DNA from: Ostrinia nubilalis
Lineage: Eukaryota > Arthropoda > Insecta > Lepidoptera > Crambidae
Assembly (NCBI RefSeq): GCF_963855985.1
Contig: NC_087096.1
Coordinates: 13,206,001 to 13,270,000 of the forward strand
Direction: 5' to 3'
DNA length: 64,000 nt
This document shows, one piece after another, positions 11,707 through 24,654 of this stretch; the stretch's first letter is position 1; every line of letters starts with the position of its first letter. The notes below the pieces were generated by a model. That model did not search any database and was not told where the DNA came from. It was given only the letters and a program-made list of their open reading frames with translations. A program made the position numbers and the translations under genes.

Positions 11707-11872
11707 CGCACAAAGTCAGCGGGTTCCGCGGGCACGCGCCGCGGATCTCTTTCACGAACAAGGACGAGTCAGATCCGCATGAGGCCCGGCGGAAGTCCGC
11801 AAGTAGCCGGTTGGGCAGCTCGCCTCGGACGAGTATAGCGAGCGAGGACAGGGGGGATGGGCTGGCTTTGCG
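11707..11872 (+). CDS. Host exon, array copy 6 (last)
   Basis: 166-nt open copy; its donor GCG|GTAAGTA is the closest of the six to the consensus. The array ends just after it, and no SINE follows directly. The intron that starts here would have to run to at least 54915 if the exon there is the next one. Confidence 0.5.
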
Positions 11873-12083
11873 GTAAGTAGTTTGAATAATGAAGCCTATA
11901 ATTATTATATTTCGGCACTGTTGCAAGCGCCATGGTCACGGAGTAACTGAAGAGACTTGCGGGTGAGATATAGCAAATTTTCACGTTCAGTCGTAGACCG
12001 TGATGCTACGAACAGTGGCTACAGTCCGTAGCATTCGTAGTCTTTGTATGGCCGTAGCCGTAGATAAATTATTGTTGCCCTAC

Positions 12084-12124
12084 GGCAATCTGCGTAGGCT
12101 ATGTCGTAGCCTACGCAGATTGCC
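12084..12124. repeat. Perfect 18-bp hairpin
   Basis: GGCAATCTGCGTAGGCTA (12084-12101) and its exact reverse complement (12107-12124) are separated by TGTCG. The preceding 80 bp repeats GTAG(C/T)-type words such as CGTAGCCGTAG and GTAGCATTCGTAG, so the hairpin is probably the end of a decayed foldback element. Confidence 0.85.
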
Positions 12125-12336
12125 TATATAAACCTAGACCTATATATTGCATAAAAATTGTAATGAAAAATGAAGCATATAATTTGCGCTTTGGAAGCCA
12201 TTTACGAGTAATCAATTAATCGGATTTTGCTAATTGTTTAATATATTTTCTTTATTGAAACCATTATAACACCTACATGACAGAATGACATCTGTTGAGC
12301 TGTGTAACTATGATCGAATTCCATATTTGACGTCTA

Positions 12337-12510
12337 GGCTAGAGGTTCACGTACCGTTACTACCATGCCAGAGGTCACAGGCTCGGTCCCGGCCATACAA
12401 ACATTCGTGAGACAAACATGTTATTTGGTCTGGGTGTTTTCTATGTACAAGATGTAACAAACCCTGTTCGATCCAAATTCAATAGAAAATATTTTTACCT
12501 ATTTATTATT
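12337..12510 (+). mobile_element. Decayed tRNA-derived SINE
   Basis: B-box-like CAGGCTCGGTCCCGGCC is followed by a body similar to other SINEs here (GGTCTGGGTGTTTTCTATGT). The tRNA head is degenerate. Confidence 0.5.
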
Positions 12511-12691
12511 TATTTAAATCCGTAGTCTGGCACCCATAGGTAGGTATAATACCTACAAGATTTGGGATTCTAGTCAACTTCCGATTGTTACTCATTTCAA
12601 GTTAAATAATTGTACATAAGAAACACTTACTTGAAAACCTTTTGGGTGACACGTACTCGTATAATGTAATTGCAAGCAACATGTTTCACTA

Positions 12692-12815
12692 AGGCTGGGT
12701 TGCACCATCTTACTTTAATTTGGACAAACGTCAAAATTCTGTCAAATTCCATACAAAAGTCACCGGTTATCGTTATACTTACCATTAAAGTTAGGTGGTA
12801 CAACTCAGCATAAGC
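12692..12815. repeat. MITE family 1, full-length copy
   Basis: Starts AAGGCTGGGTTGCACCATCT and ends GGTGGTACAACTCAGC, with GGACAAACGTCAAA and CACCGGTTATCG inside. Confidence 0.8.
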
Positions 12816-13127
12816 TTTGTAAGATGGAAAGCTCACTCAGACAATAAAGATTAATAAATGAGTGACACGTTCGACGTAACTTGCCCGGTTGAACCGGATA
12901 TTGCGCGCCTAGTGATGTGACACCCGGATATTTGAATTTGTGAGGGAATCCGGGGAGATATTCACTCACTTCGTCCCATGTAACTGATTTAAACCCTTTG
13001 TGAATTGAGTTAATTTGGTACCTCAAGTACTTGACTTGATGTTTTATTATGTCATTACATACAGATAGACAATCATTTTTATACATGTTTTAAAAAAGTA
13101 AACGTAGGGCTGATTTTCCAATCGTCA

Positions 13128-13256
13128 GATATCTTTGAACTGAAGAATAAACTTTTGACACATTTTTGAAGAAAAGGTATGGCACATTGATACTTTGATA
13201 GTTTCAGTATGAGAAATATGTCAAAATGACAATTTTATTCTTCAGTTAAAAGATAT
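13128..13256. repeat. Foldback element
   Basis: ATATCTTTGAACTGAAGAAT at 13128 is matched by the inverted ATTCTTCAGTTAAAAGATAT ending at 13256. A third, weaker arm (TTATTCTTTAGTTAAAAG) follows near 13290. Confidence 0.6.
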
Positions 13257-13614
13257 GATTGAATTATATCAGAACATGTGCCAAACTTATTCTTTAGTTA
13301 AAAGTTATCCAAACTTTGAAAAATCTTTGGTAAATTTTTGGCAAATCTGTTCGGGTAAAGTCGTAGGTAAAAGCTCGTAAATATTATTAAAACATGTTTT
13401 ACACAGTTACTCGCTTAATACCAGTTGTTTTAACCGCGTTCGCCTCCGTAAACATGCAGATGAAAGTCAGCACTGTATTGTTATGGAAATTGTTTGTATT
13501 GTAACATATGGAGATCTGCAGCGAGTCAGTATACTTGTAGATTAAACATTTACAGAATTGAAGAATGAATTGGTTCAATGCTTCAGAAATTTGATACTAC
13601 ATAGTAATAGTGAC

Positions 13615-13745
13615 TGAGTTTCTTGCGCTGCCTCTTCTCAGCACTGGTCCATTTATTGTCCCGAAGCAGTGGTAGGGTTTATACTGGGACATGTAAGTGC
13701 TTTTTAAAAGCCTACTTTAAAAAATAAATGAGTTTTATGAGTTTT
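13615..13745 (+). repeat. Interspersed repeat, paired with 57480-57610
   Basis: GAGTTTCTTGCGCTGCC, 'CCATTTATTGTCCCGAAGCA' and GTGCTTTTTAAAAG recur in inverse orientation at about 57480-57600. Family not identified. Confidence 0.55.
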
Positions 13746-13749
13746 TAGT

Positions 13750-15955
13750 TTTACACGAGATGTCACTGGGTTGAAGCTCATTGTATGCTCAATTAAGTTT
13801 GTATTGATCTAGGAGCTTTTTGAGTATTATACTTGTAATTAATGAATCATTTGACAAAAAAAGGTACATAATATGTTGCTTAAAGTTGGGAAGAGTTGGC
13901 ACCGTATTAATGTCCAAAGACATTTACAAAAAGAGTCACAAAAACATAACGATGATATTTTCACGTTTCACAACCCTCTGAAAGAAGCGTAATAAGTTTA
14001 GCCCTTGAAGTGTCAACCTAGATTTTTGTCTTCAGAATATTTATGAATTCAGACCTAAGATGCAAAAAAATGTAATCTAACTGACAAGAAGAGATATGAC
14101 ACCGCTCAAAAAGGCGTCATAAAGAAGTTATAAAACCCTTGTTCCTTTTTAAATTATTAGAGATTTCCACATGTAGGTACTCCTGCGCGACTAATTTTAA
14201 GCAATTTATCTCTTTCGTAGTAGAGACGGCTTCATTTACTTTGTCTTTAGTATGTTACGTGAAACTAACACTGTGGCACAAATTAAACTAAATTAATGAT
14301 GATAATGATGATGATGAATGTCTGCTTCTTGTAGTTCTTATCATATCATGTTTATTGTAATGGGAGAGGACTCTGTCATCCATACTAGTAGTATTATGTA
14401 GGTAATCTGTGCTACAGTCAAATGCCTATTTCAGAACACAGAGGAATCACTAAACATTTTGGCACTTTTTTCTCGCGTAAAGTTTTACTTACTTGCATTT
14501 CGTTTTATCTTTATAGAATTCAATACATACTGTCTCTCTAGTAAATCCAGTGGCTGTGAAATCCAGCCCAGCTTAATTAGCTTCGAATAGCGTCTAACAG
14601 GTGCAGTCATTTTAATTATGCGGTGTTAATTACCGCTCACTCTTAATTCACAGATTTTAACCGCTCGCTTGCGTTTTATTTGGACGAAAGCGCCGAGATT
14701 TTAAAATATCAAATTCACTCAGAGCGGTTACTTTTATAAAAATTGTTAAAATCATAAACATAATTAACATTATTTTTTACGGCATAACGAGTCTGCACTT
14801 AACTTCATTCACAACTAATGATCTTATGTGACGATGAGGGCTAAAGATGGAACGCGCGTACTGAGTACCTATTCATCTTCGTTTTAAAGCACACAAAGCA
14901 TTAGGCCCATAATGCTTACAAAATAACATCGAGATGGTTTCTAGCTCGAAAAGTTTTTCGGTTTAACATTTGAAAAAGAAGCGGAAGTCGCAAATGATAC
15001 CTACTTTCTTACATTTCAGTTTCACTATGTCGCATAATAATATGCTCTATAGTTTTCCAATCTGTCCCTTACATTCAGTACATATAGCTCCTTATAGTCC
15101 AAACAAAAGAAACTAGAAGATTAGAACAAAGGAATAACTCAACCCACGAACGGCTACGAAACTCCCCACTGTCTTAATGTGGCTTATAATTACGAGCAGC
15201 TTAGAGTACGCTACTGAAGTACAGACAGCACATTAGACTATACATTTACGTTGTATTTTAGTACCTATTCCCAACTACATAAGACACCGCCGTGTAAAGC
15301 TCAACGTGCTGTTCCTCGCATACGTGACTGAGAACAATGCTAGAGCACGATTTTATCCTCCAACTTTTGCGGTGAGCTTTATAATCCGTCTTGTCTTGCA
15401 CTGCTGGGGAGTATTAAACACGATTTCGAGTTATGAAAAGGTTAGGATACGGTTCAGAAAGTTTGGTTACGATAAAACATTGACTTTGATTAAAACTCCT
15501 TTAGCAAAGGTAAAATCTTTTATGATATCATTAATCAGAGAGGTTTAATTAATTATAGAAGTAATTGTTTTGTTATTAGCTCGCAAAAAATATAACATCG
15601 AAATGTTTAATGAGAAAGAAGCCTGTGCGGTTTCGCAGCCTTATAAAAGCATAATTCGTGAACTAAATTAGTCTGATTTGTTTGAGGTATATTTGCTTAC
15701 TCCCGTGTTCTGTTTGCACGAAAGCAGTCTGATTAATTTGTAAAAAAGTCACTAATTTTATGTATTTTTTCACTTTACCAACAATGTCGTAGCAAGTTCA
15801 TCGTCAAGGTGAGTATTATATAGACTACAGCATTTCTATGTCATGTAACGTTCTTGCCATTGATACAATACAGACAAAATATATGACTGATTCGTGACTA
15901 GGTGTGAGATTGGACGTTTCATAGAGCGTCTCGTCGTTGTTCTGTTACAAGTAAA
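13750..15955. other. No supported gene
   Basis: AT-rich DNA. It holds a short ATGATGATG run near 14300. The 80-codon frame at 15306 shows no motif or bias. Confidence 0.45.
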
Positions 15956-15960
15956 TGCTC

Positions 15961-16080
15961 TAAGGCTGGGTTGCACCATCTTACTTTGACAAACGTCAAA
16001 AATCTGTCAAACTCTATACAAAAAACACCGGTTATCGTTAAAGTTAAGGTCAAAGTTAGGTGGTGCAACTCAACCTTAGT
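15961..16080. repeat. MITE family 1, full-length copy
   Basis: Clean copy of about 120 bp: GGCTGGGTTGCACCATCTTA at the left and TAGGTGGTGCAACTCAACCT at the right, with GACAAACGTCAAA and CACCGGTTATCG inside. Confidence 0.85.
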
Positions 16081-16523
16081 TGATATTAACCTTTTAAATA
16101 GTTTTATAGTTCTTTCGTAATTAAAATTTCGTAGCGATTAGTCGCTTCTCAAACTATTTATTTAAATAAACAAATTTTTAAATATAAGCAGTCACCCGGC
16201 TATCGAAAGGTCGTGGGTTCAATTCCCTTCTTAGGCAGTTCGATTTTTTCAAGTTGTTTATTTAAGAATTGATAACCTCCTCCTTTTGTTGAAGTCGGTT
16301 AAAAAAATATAGTTCTTATTAAGAAAGCGTTCTGCTTATACATACTTATTTGGAATTAACCATGAGATCATATAAAAGATCACGTTCATCTTCATCATAT
16401 CCCATAACAAGGACTACTTAGTACAAGTGGTAAGCGAGGATTGTAATCAGTAATTAGTGCGAGTGGGGGCGGCCGCGTACGTGCCGTGAAACAAAAACAA
16501 TCCGGTGGGGATTTATCCACCCA

Positions 16524-16648
16524 AAGGCTGAGTTGCACCATCTTACTTTAACCGTAACTGTAGCAATAACCGCTGTTTTTTACATTGAGTTTGACAGACT
16601 TTTGAAGTTTGTTAAAGTTGAAGTAAGACGGTTCAACCCAGCCCATGA
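16524..16648. repeat. MITE family 1, full-length copy, opposite orientation
   Basis: Starts AAGGCTGAGTTGCACCATCT and ends GACGGTTCAACCCAGCC. Its inner region is in the opposite order to the copy at 15961. Confidence 0.8.
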
Positions 16649-17487
16649 GACTCTCATGATGTACAGGCCATGGTATCAAGCTAAATATTGTGGTATCTTA
16701 AGTCTTTGGAGTAGGTGTGCTTTTGGAACAAAAACGTATAGTCTGATAAGTATAGACGACGAAAATTATAGACTGTTACTTTTTGATGAACAAAAACGAG
16801 TTGTGTCAAAGTTTCGGACACTCAAAAGTCGAATTTTTAACACTGTATTTGACACTACAAAAATTAAGCTAGATTACCTATTACTTCTACTATAGGCAAT
16901 GCAATAAATAAGCTAAAATTTGCAATGCGATATATAGTAAATATAAGCTAAATTTGTAGTTTTAGTTCAGTTGTTGCCACACATCTGCCCCACCAGTTTG
17001 TGATACGATTAGGTCCCGTATATTAGTTTGTCTTTATTTCATTCCCGTTCTATTTATTGTTTACTGCCCTCGATTAATTAAAGATTTAATGAAGCGAGAC
17101 ACACTAATTGGACATAAAAAACAGCACTTAATGACTCATTTCTAACTAACTCTACCAAGAAGCTCCATCTTGAATAAAGTGAAACGGACCGTGATCTCAA
17201 CGTTCTACTCTTAACCGTCTAAGGTTAAAGTATTAGAACATATTCTTGGGACTTTGAACTCTAAAGATCACGTTTTAAAGGCCAAAATTCTGTATAAATA
17301 ATAACGCTTCTGTCTGAGCTAGAAAAGTAATCTAGCTTTATGGCACTAATTCTGGTGTAGGTGGCATGATAGGTTATCTAAATCTTTGTCTTTTTAAAGC
17401 CTAAAAATATCGAAGTTTTTTACCTGGATCCCATGATACATAACATATGTATTTTGTTATCTCCTTCCCATATCATGTAGGTACTAG

Positions 17488-17665
17488 CTTTCCGCCCGCG
17501 GCTTCGCCCGCGAGGAATTTTGTCTGTGACAGAAATACTTTAACGCATATCTAATAATACTTTATCTATGCCTTTCATCAAATGGTTCAGTGGTTTAGGC
17601 ATGAAAGCGAGACACACAGACAAACAGAGTTACTTTCGCATTTATAATATTAGTAAATAGTATAG
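17488..17665 (+). mobile_element. LINE-like tail family A
   Basis: CTAGCTTTCCGCCCGCGGCT at the start, 'TTTTGTCTGTGACAGAAATA', 'AATGGTTCAGTGGTTTAGGC', and an end of TTATAATATTAGTAAATAG. It has an internal deletion relative to the copy at 42966. Confidence 0.65.
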
Positions 17666-17823
17666 ATTTGCTGTGCTTAGGTAAGACCTATATGGCGCAG
17701 TCTTCTACCTACAATAATTATGTACGTATGTATAATTTAGAGATGCTCTTAATACTACGGCGTGTCGTAGTCATGAAGCTGTATTATATTATTGTATAAT
17801 ATTATTTTGTAAATTATAAACAA

Positions 17824-17940
17824 TGTGGGTTGCACCATCTTACTTTAACTTTGACAAACGTCAAAAATCTGTCAAATTCCATACAAAAAACACCGGTTAT
17901 TGTCATTGTTACGGTTAAAGGTGGTGCAACTCAGCCTTAG
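17824..17940. repeat. MITE family 1 copy
   Basis: GGGTTGCACCATCTTACTTT at the left and AAGGTGGTGCAACTCAGCCT at the right, with the GACAAACGTCAAA and CACCGGTTATTG core. Confidence 0.8.
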
Positions 17941-18069
17941 TTTATAATTAGCAGAGATAACGAATTTTTTCTCAACATGTCTCATTTCCAGTATTGGCAT
18001 GTACTTATACATATAGGACGTATCTAAAATAGGTCGTATTACATGTAGTTTGTGCGGACTACACCACAC

Positions 18070-20525
18070 CGCCCCTACTCTATTGGCGATATTAGAAAAG
18101 TTTGCAGTGAGACCGGCAGCAGTTATTCTGATATTGGATACAGTCTCTACCTGCCAGAGTCAAGTCGTTGTTTACTTAATTAAATTATAGTCCAGTCAAA
18201 TTACACATGAGCCCTGCAATAATTCCCATACAGCTGAAAATTGGTACGAATGATCGGAGCACCATTGTGAATGAAATGTGAAAAATCCCCATCGATCCGA
18301 CATGTGCTAAAAAAAATAAAAGTAAAAAAATACAGGTTTTTGAGATTTTATTTATTTAAAGACTTTATTGCACACACAACAATGTTCAGTACAAAAAGGC
18401 GAGCTTAATGCCATAAGTCATTCTCTACCAGCTGTTCAGCCAAACGGTAAGTTTTATCACAAAAATTATGTATGACAAGGTTTAAGACCATACAATTATC
18501 TATTAAAATTTTCAGCTGTATGCGAATTATTGCAGGGTTCATGTTTAATTTGACTGGACTATTACGTGTATTTGGAAGTATTAAAGTAGACTGCATCTCA
18601 CTTAACATAAGGTGCGATTGCGGCCAAATACCTGCCTTGTCATGCACAAAAAAAACTGTCAAATCACATGATGTAGTATAATTTGTATTAAGAAATATTT
18701 TGTAACATAAATATTTATATAGAGGGTGAAATTCAAATCATTGGCATCCTTCTAATTTAAGACTCATGATATGAGAGAAGATCAATTTCAACCTGTATAA
18801 CTAGTTTGATAATAAGTTGTCACTCAACTCTTACATAACTTGTGTTAAAATAATTCAGTTTGTAATATCAACTCGCGTTTCAAACATTATTTTATTTGAT
18901 GCTCTTTACCTCTATTATTATTAAGTACATCATAATGCTGCGACTTGTAACAACGTCAATTTTAAATTAAATAGCAAAGAGTTTATGCTTCGTAATGTTG
19001 TTTTATGAATAAAAAATATAAAATTTACTCTCGAGATACGAGTAGGAGTCCTAGGAGTAGACATGATGTTAGAAGGGCATTTTCAGCGTTTAATAATTTA
19101 ATATTACTATAATAACATCTCTAAAAGTTAAGTAGTGTTATGATTATAAAACCCAAGTAAATGCCAATTTATTTTTATTTTATTACTTTACCTTTTTAAA
19201 GGTTACTTACTTTCATAAAAATATTTTTATGCTGGTGATGAGCATTAAAAATATAAGTTGCTTGGGGACAACAGTCAGCCACCTTTTTTTTAGCAAAATA
19301 CACAATTTAGGAATGATTTCAAAAGCCGTCTGGTTAGCATGGGGGGTGTAGGCTAAATCCTCGATTTGCTTCTCGTAAATTCAGAGTGCCATGCTCCTGC
19401 AGCGGAGACTAAAGAAAAGTTAACAGGACACTTATCAGGATCAACTCCTTATCGCCTTTCGCCGCGAGGCGAGGCGTTTACGTTGCGGTGTGGGATAAGT
19501 GTGCGTTGCATCACGGAGTTATCAAAGAATACTGACCATCTCGAGTTGATACGGTTACGATCCGTTTCCGGGTTGTGCTTCGTCCTAAAATTACCTGATA
19601 ATGACACAATTAATGGCTAGGTCTTCTACCTCAGTACAGTGGGTATATGTCTAGATAAAGCCTAACAAGTTTCTTTGCCCAAAAATATAACAGACCATAC
19701 TTGATTGGAGACAAAAAATACCCGGTGTTTGGAAAATTGACACAATATTTACGCTCAGGTATTCTATAGCTCATTCTATTGTTTCACGTACACGGTCTGT
19801 CAACAAGTACGTTCACCCTGTATAAATAATTCAGAACATGGCCCTACAGAAGGATTTAAGTGATGGAAGGATCGAGGCCATCAATTTCCATCTCTCGTTT
19901 TCAATTTGGCAACCTTTTTTTTTCTATTTTTATCGATAACAAAGTGTTTGTAATTCTGATAGGGCATTGGAGTTTGTTAACGATTTCTCTATTTATTTTG
20001 GCTCTACCAACAAGGATACACTGTTGTTCAAAATTGTATTTCTGGAAAGTTTAAAAGTATGATTTTAGATACACATTTATGGACTTTTACTATCCATAAG
20101 GATGAAGCTCTTGGCCTGCATCTCACTTGATGGAAAGTAATGATCAGGCTGTGCTGTTAAAAAATACAATACAATTATTAAGAAGCTATTTTTCTACTTC
20201 TTAACCTGTTTTGTGAGATATGCACTAAAAGATAATACCCACTATTTATCTATGTATTACCAAATAAATCTTTATTTATAAATCGCTTTCGCGTCAAAAT
20301 TAGACCCATATCGATAATCGTCAGTTTACGGGAACACACATCGATTTTTTGACGAGGCTTGGCCGAAATTGGTTCAACCAACACTACGGAACCAATCATG
20401 CTACTTATTCCGGTCGCATAGAGATAAGTTAGTGTATTTACTTATTAACTATGTACCATTATAACTTGTGGTGAGATTAAGGCACGGATTTCACTAACGC
20501 GGAGACGAGATATATGTATGTATGT
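18070..20525. other. No supported gene
   Basis: Mostly AT-rich. A GC-richer patch near 19380-19600 contains an 84-codon frame without recognisable motif; it could be a fragment of an older element. Nothing is annotated with confidence. Confidence 0.4.
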
Positions 20526-20529
20526 TAAC

Positions 20530-20915
20530 TAGCGGCCGCCCGCGACTTCGTTCGCGTGGATTCCGTTTTACCCCTTTAGGGATGGAGTTTCGTAAAATCC
20601 GTTCTTAGCGGATATCCGTGATAACCTACCCATCTTTCAAGTTTGTAGGTGTTACAGTGTCTGAGCTTTGGTCATTAATCAGTGAGTGGTATTTCGTTTT
20701 TATATTACACTAGCTTTTGCCCGCGGCTTCATTCACGTGAAACTTAGTTTGTCACAAATCGTTATAAATTATAGCATGTATGTTATTCTGGGTTATAAAC
20801 AATAATACTGTAAAGTTTCATTAAAATCCGTTTAGTAGTTTTTGCGTGAAAGAGTAACAAACATTCTTAACATCCAAGCATGCATACAAACTTTCGCCTT
20901 TATAATATTAGTAGG
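20530..20915 (+). mobile_element. LINE-like tail family C, two tandem partial copies
   Basis: The first copy starts CTAGCGGCCGCCCGCGACTT and the second CTAGCTTTTGCCCGCGGCTT near 20710. The second ends CGCCTTTATAATATTAGTAG. Similar ends at 49705, 52455 (reverse) and 54675 (reverse) define the family. Confidence 0.55.
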
Positions 20916-20939
20916 ACAAGTCACCAAACTTGTGGTTGT

Positions 20940-21102
20940 GGCTAAGACCCAATATCCACCAAAGCGGAGAAGAATTGCGTGTTTGATTAACCAAACAAAC
21001 TCCGTTATTTCCACATCACCTCTCCGCTCAACTTCGTTTCGGCAATCTGATTGGTTATTTAAACACAATCCCTCTCCGCTTTAGTGGAAACTGGGCCTAA
21101 GT
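20940..21102. repeat. Foldback MITE
   Basis: The arms are imperfectly inverse. Left: CCCAATATCCACCAAAGCGG, then GAATTGCGTGTTTGATTAACC. Right: GGTTATTTAAACACAATCCC, then CCGCTTTAGTGGAAACTGGG. No protein. Confidence 0.75.
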
Positions 21103-21147
21103 AGGTATTCTTGCCATCCATAGAACGGTTCTTTTTACCAGTGCTAA

Positions 21148-22122
21148 GGGCCCTCGCCCACGGCTACTTTTTGTAGCGATGCAGTCGCGTTGCTGTAGCG
21201 CGTTGGTATCACTTTTGTAGTGCGTTGCAAATGCGACTAACGCGCGTTAGTAGCACAGTAGATATATGAGCTAAAGCAGTACGGAAACTTAGCCCTTTCG
21301 GCGAGTTAAATACCTACACTTCAACTGAGTGTTAGGGTTGGCACTCTTAATCTTTATAAAATTAATAAGGTTCTGACTTACTTATTTATTAAAACGTTTA
21401 TTTAGGTTTTTTAATTATCAAATACCTAATGGAATAAATTTATTGACTAAGTAGTTAACAAAAAAATAAAACGTTAATTAGGTTCTTTAATGATCGAATA
21501 CATAATCGAATAAATTGATTAAGTACTATTAGAGGCCGGTAGAAGATATTCTATTCTCATAAATAAAATACCGGATACTTACTTTCACATAGCTATTGAC
21601 TCATTTTAAATACAGTTCATCACTTAGTAGGTACAAAAGCGCGCGGAGCAAATTACTTTATCAAATAGAACACCATAAATTGTTAAAAAGCGTAATTACG
21701 TAGGTAATTTAAAAAGAACTATTACAAAATCAGATGTAAGCACTTTATTTAAAAAGTAATATTTAATAATTTTTACAATTCAGAATTATTACGAAGTTTA
21801 AAAAATGAAAGTTCTGGTTTTGAAGATGCCGAGTTCAAGCAGCCGTATACTACACAATACACTCGTGGCATGTTTTTTAAAAATACAGCGGACAGTGCAT
21901 GCAATAAAATTATTATTAAAAACAACGCGCGCGACACTCGCGACGGATGGACTGCGAGGTTCGCTTAGAGCTCGTGTAAAGCGTGCGTCTGTGTGCGTGA
22001 GTCTGATTTCGAGCGTTTGTATGAAGCTTCCGTACTGTTTGATTTATCTACTGTGTTAGTAGCGATGTTGTCGCTCGTTCACGAAACGCGCAAAAAGAAG
22101 TTGCCGTGGACGAGGGTTTAGT
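21148..22122. mobile_element. Probable non-autonomous DNA transposon with imperfect inverted ends
   Basis: The left end GGCCCTCGCCCACGGCTACT is matched by the inverted right end AAGTTGCCGTGGACGAGGGT. Both ends lead into sequence rich in GCG and GTAGCG words. The AT-rich interior has no transposase. The 84-codon frame at 21805 has no motif. Confidence 0.5.
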
Positions 22123-22129
22123 TAGAAAA

Positions 22130-24650
22130 TTGCAGGCTTTAATCCACCTAAAAATTCAAAAAGTACAACATTAATTTAATTAATTTCAATTTCCTAACCG
22201 CAATTTTTTTGTAAAAACTAAATAAATGACATTTTCACCATTTAGCTTAGTCGTAGAATCTGTTCTATCTCCATCTCCTTTATCTTTTTAGCGAACAACT
22301 TTCATTTTAATTTTTGCGCTTTTTCCACAGCGTAGTTCTTTGTCAGTTTGTCACAATTCTCAGTGCTCATTATTCTTTCCCATGTTTACATTAGCACATT
22401 TCGTCCATTTGCGACGACACTGTGATATATCAAAAACAATGGTTTTACAGAAATCGACTTTTAAACTTTTGAATGACCATAACTCTTAAAATAAGGTTAG
22501 GATTACCTAATTGTGTATGAAACGTTTAAAGATTAACTATTAATGAATTTAAATATTTATAGTAAGACATAACTTTGCGTCTAAACTGATGAAATTATAG
22601 CGATTGAAAAAAAAAGAGACAACTTATCACGTTATTCTAGTAAAAAATAATATTTTGAAGATGGCAAGTTCAGTTGTCACGTTGTAGATGATATAAAAAA
22701 ATATATTTATATAAGTCATTATTTAGATAAAACGTTGATCTTGAAATTTTTTTTTATTTTACTAACATTACAATCAGTAAAAATGAGGTAATTATTGGAA
22801 CAGGCGAATATTTCGCTTTGCCATGTTAAATTTCACTTATAAAAATATTATCTAAGTAGACAGACAGTTGTATACATACAATATTTAAGTTCACATTAAG
22901 TTTTCTTATTCTAAAACCTAATACTTATCAAAATAAACGAAAAACTCTCAAAAGTAAGACCTCGTAAACTACTACAAAAAAACACAGTAAGAGAAACTGT
23001 ACTAAGTATGTATGTATGCAGAAAAAAAATTGTAGGTACCTACTAGGTTAGTAAATAGATTTTTTTAACAGACTAGTTATGACAATTTAATCCTAAAACT
23101 ATCAACGCAAAAATCGCCGTCTCCGGCGCATAAAATGGCAAAAAAGTTCTTTTAATTTTTTATACTTATTTAAAATTAAATTTATAAAAGATATTTAAAT
23201 AATGTATTAATAGTGAAAAATAACAACCACTATTATTTTATAAATAATGTAGCCATTTTATTGGCGTAGTTTTTCTGCAATAGTTATACCTATTGCAATA
23301 TTATTATACAAAACAATGTTGCGCCCGCCAAAGTAAATTTCGGCAAGATGCGATAAAATTCCATCAATTGCTGATGATCTGTAATTATATTAAAACATTA
23401 AAATACCTTTTTTTGCAGAAAGCAAAACATAGCCAATACAGCTAAGTAACATTGAATAATTACATAATAATAAATAAATAAATATCTGGGGTCATCCAAC
23501 GCATTGCTATTCTAGCATACTTCTACTAATAGATAATTTTGTTAGCTATCGTCTTAGATTAAGCTAATCTAAGGCTATTGTATGATAATATAAAATATTT
23601 TGCTTGTTGTATCTGTAAAAACAGACAGTCGTATAAGTATGTTTTATTTGCACTGTATTTCTAGTATTTGAACTATTCTTCAAAACGAATGTATGTTTAT
23701 CAGTCTATATCTACTCATATTAGTTCCGACGTTATTTTAGCTCAAAGAGACCCTTTCACAGCGCTCGCATAGCGCTGTTAGTCATGTTGTCGGATTAGGT
23801 TGTGGAATTCCTTCAGGCAGTGCATCGCCACAAATGTTAACCTTTGCTTTTTTGCATTGCTAGTCCCCATCTGTAATGATATCTGGAGTTTAGTATTACT
23901 GTTTAGCGTATACAACGTGACAAGTAGATATACCATTCAATATCAATAACATGTATTCTGCAATAACAGAACATCAACAAATGACCTACAACATATTTCC
24001 AATATAGGAAAAATTTTCATCATCTACAACGTTACTAGTTAAGATGTCCCGATGATACTTCGATTTTCTTACAAGAATAACGTGACATATAAATAATTTA
24101 TCTTTTACTTTGCTTTTTGTTTTAGAAGAACACTGTGATAAGTATGACGTGCCACATTGTCGAATAAAATAAAAATATTTTAAAAACTTACCTTTGTCAT
24201 CAATACCGCGGTATCCTCGAGATGTCACGTTTTTCTTAAAAACGAAGAGCACCTCACATCTCAAAGCGCAGGTGGCAACTGAACTGTCACAGTGTCGAAG
24301 CCAACTAGATCGCCGAACGAGCCAGCGCTATAACGTAATATTTTGTCTCTTTCTCTCATAGTATTGTTGTTTTTGGAGTAACAAATACCCTGTTTTTGGA
24401 GATAAAAGAACGCAAGATCGCGGTTCAGAATTTCGGTAAAACAAAAAATCGTATATGTCGAGATGTCACAGTGTCGTCGCAAATGGGCGATTTACATTAA
24501 CACTGTATAAGGACACTTCTTTAATCCAGATCTCAGGGCCCTTGGGATGGTTACAATGATAAATCGTAGTTAGCGGAAAGCCGAGATACAAAGGAAGCTT
24601 ATCTACAGTATGTAAATTCATAGCGATTTAGTTTTGCTTTTACATTGGTA
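22130..24650. other. No supported gene
   Basis: Very AT-rich. Short repeats of TCGAGATGTCAC occur at 24217 and 24458, and GTCACAGTGTCG at 24286 and 24465, so a decayed element may lie at 24210-24480. No coding region is supported. Confidence 0.4.
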
Positions 24651-24654
24651 AGTA

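Larger units (their letters stand above)
9015..11872 (+). repeat. Six-copy tandem array of exon plus SINE
   Basis: The unit is a 166-nt exon, a GTGAGTA-type donor, a short spacer, and a minus-strand tRNA-derived SINE of about 290-300 bp. Exon starts are at 9015, 9637, 10206, 10695, 11201 and 11707. The first two units carry about 80 extra bases (a CTCTTGTGGCAGAG segment) before the SINE. Units differ by scattered substitutions but share one architecture, so they arose by unequal exchange, probably primed by the SINE copies. Confidence 0.85.

Noticed and set aside
16533..16895. 120-codon open frame
   Set aside because: Its first third is the MITE family 1 copy at 16524. The rest has no motif.
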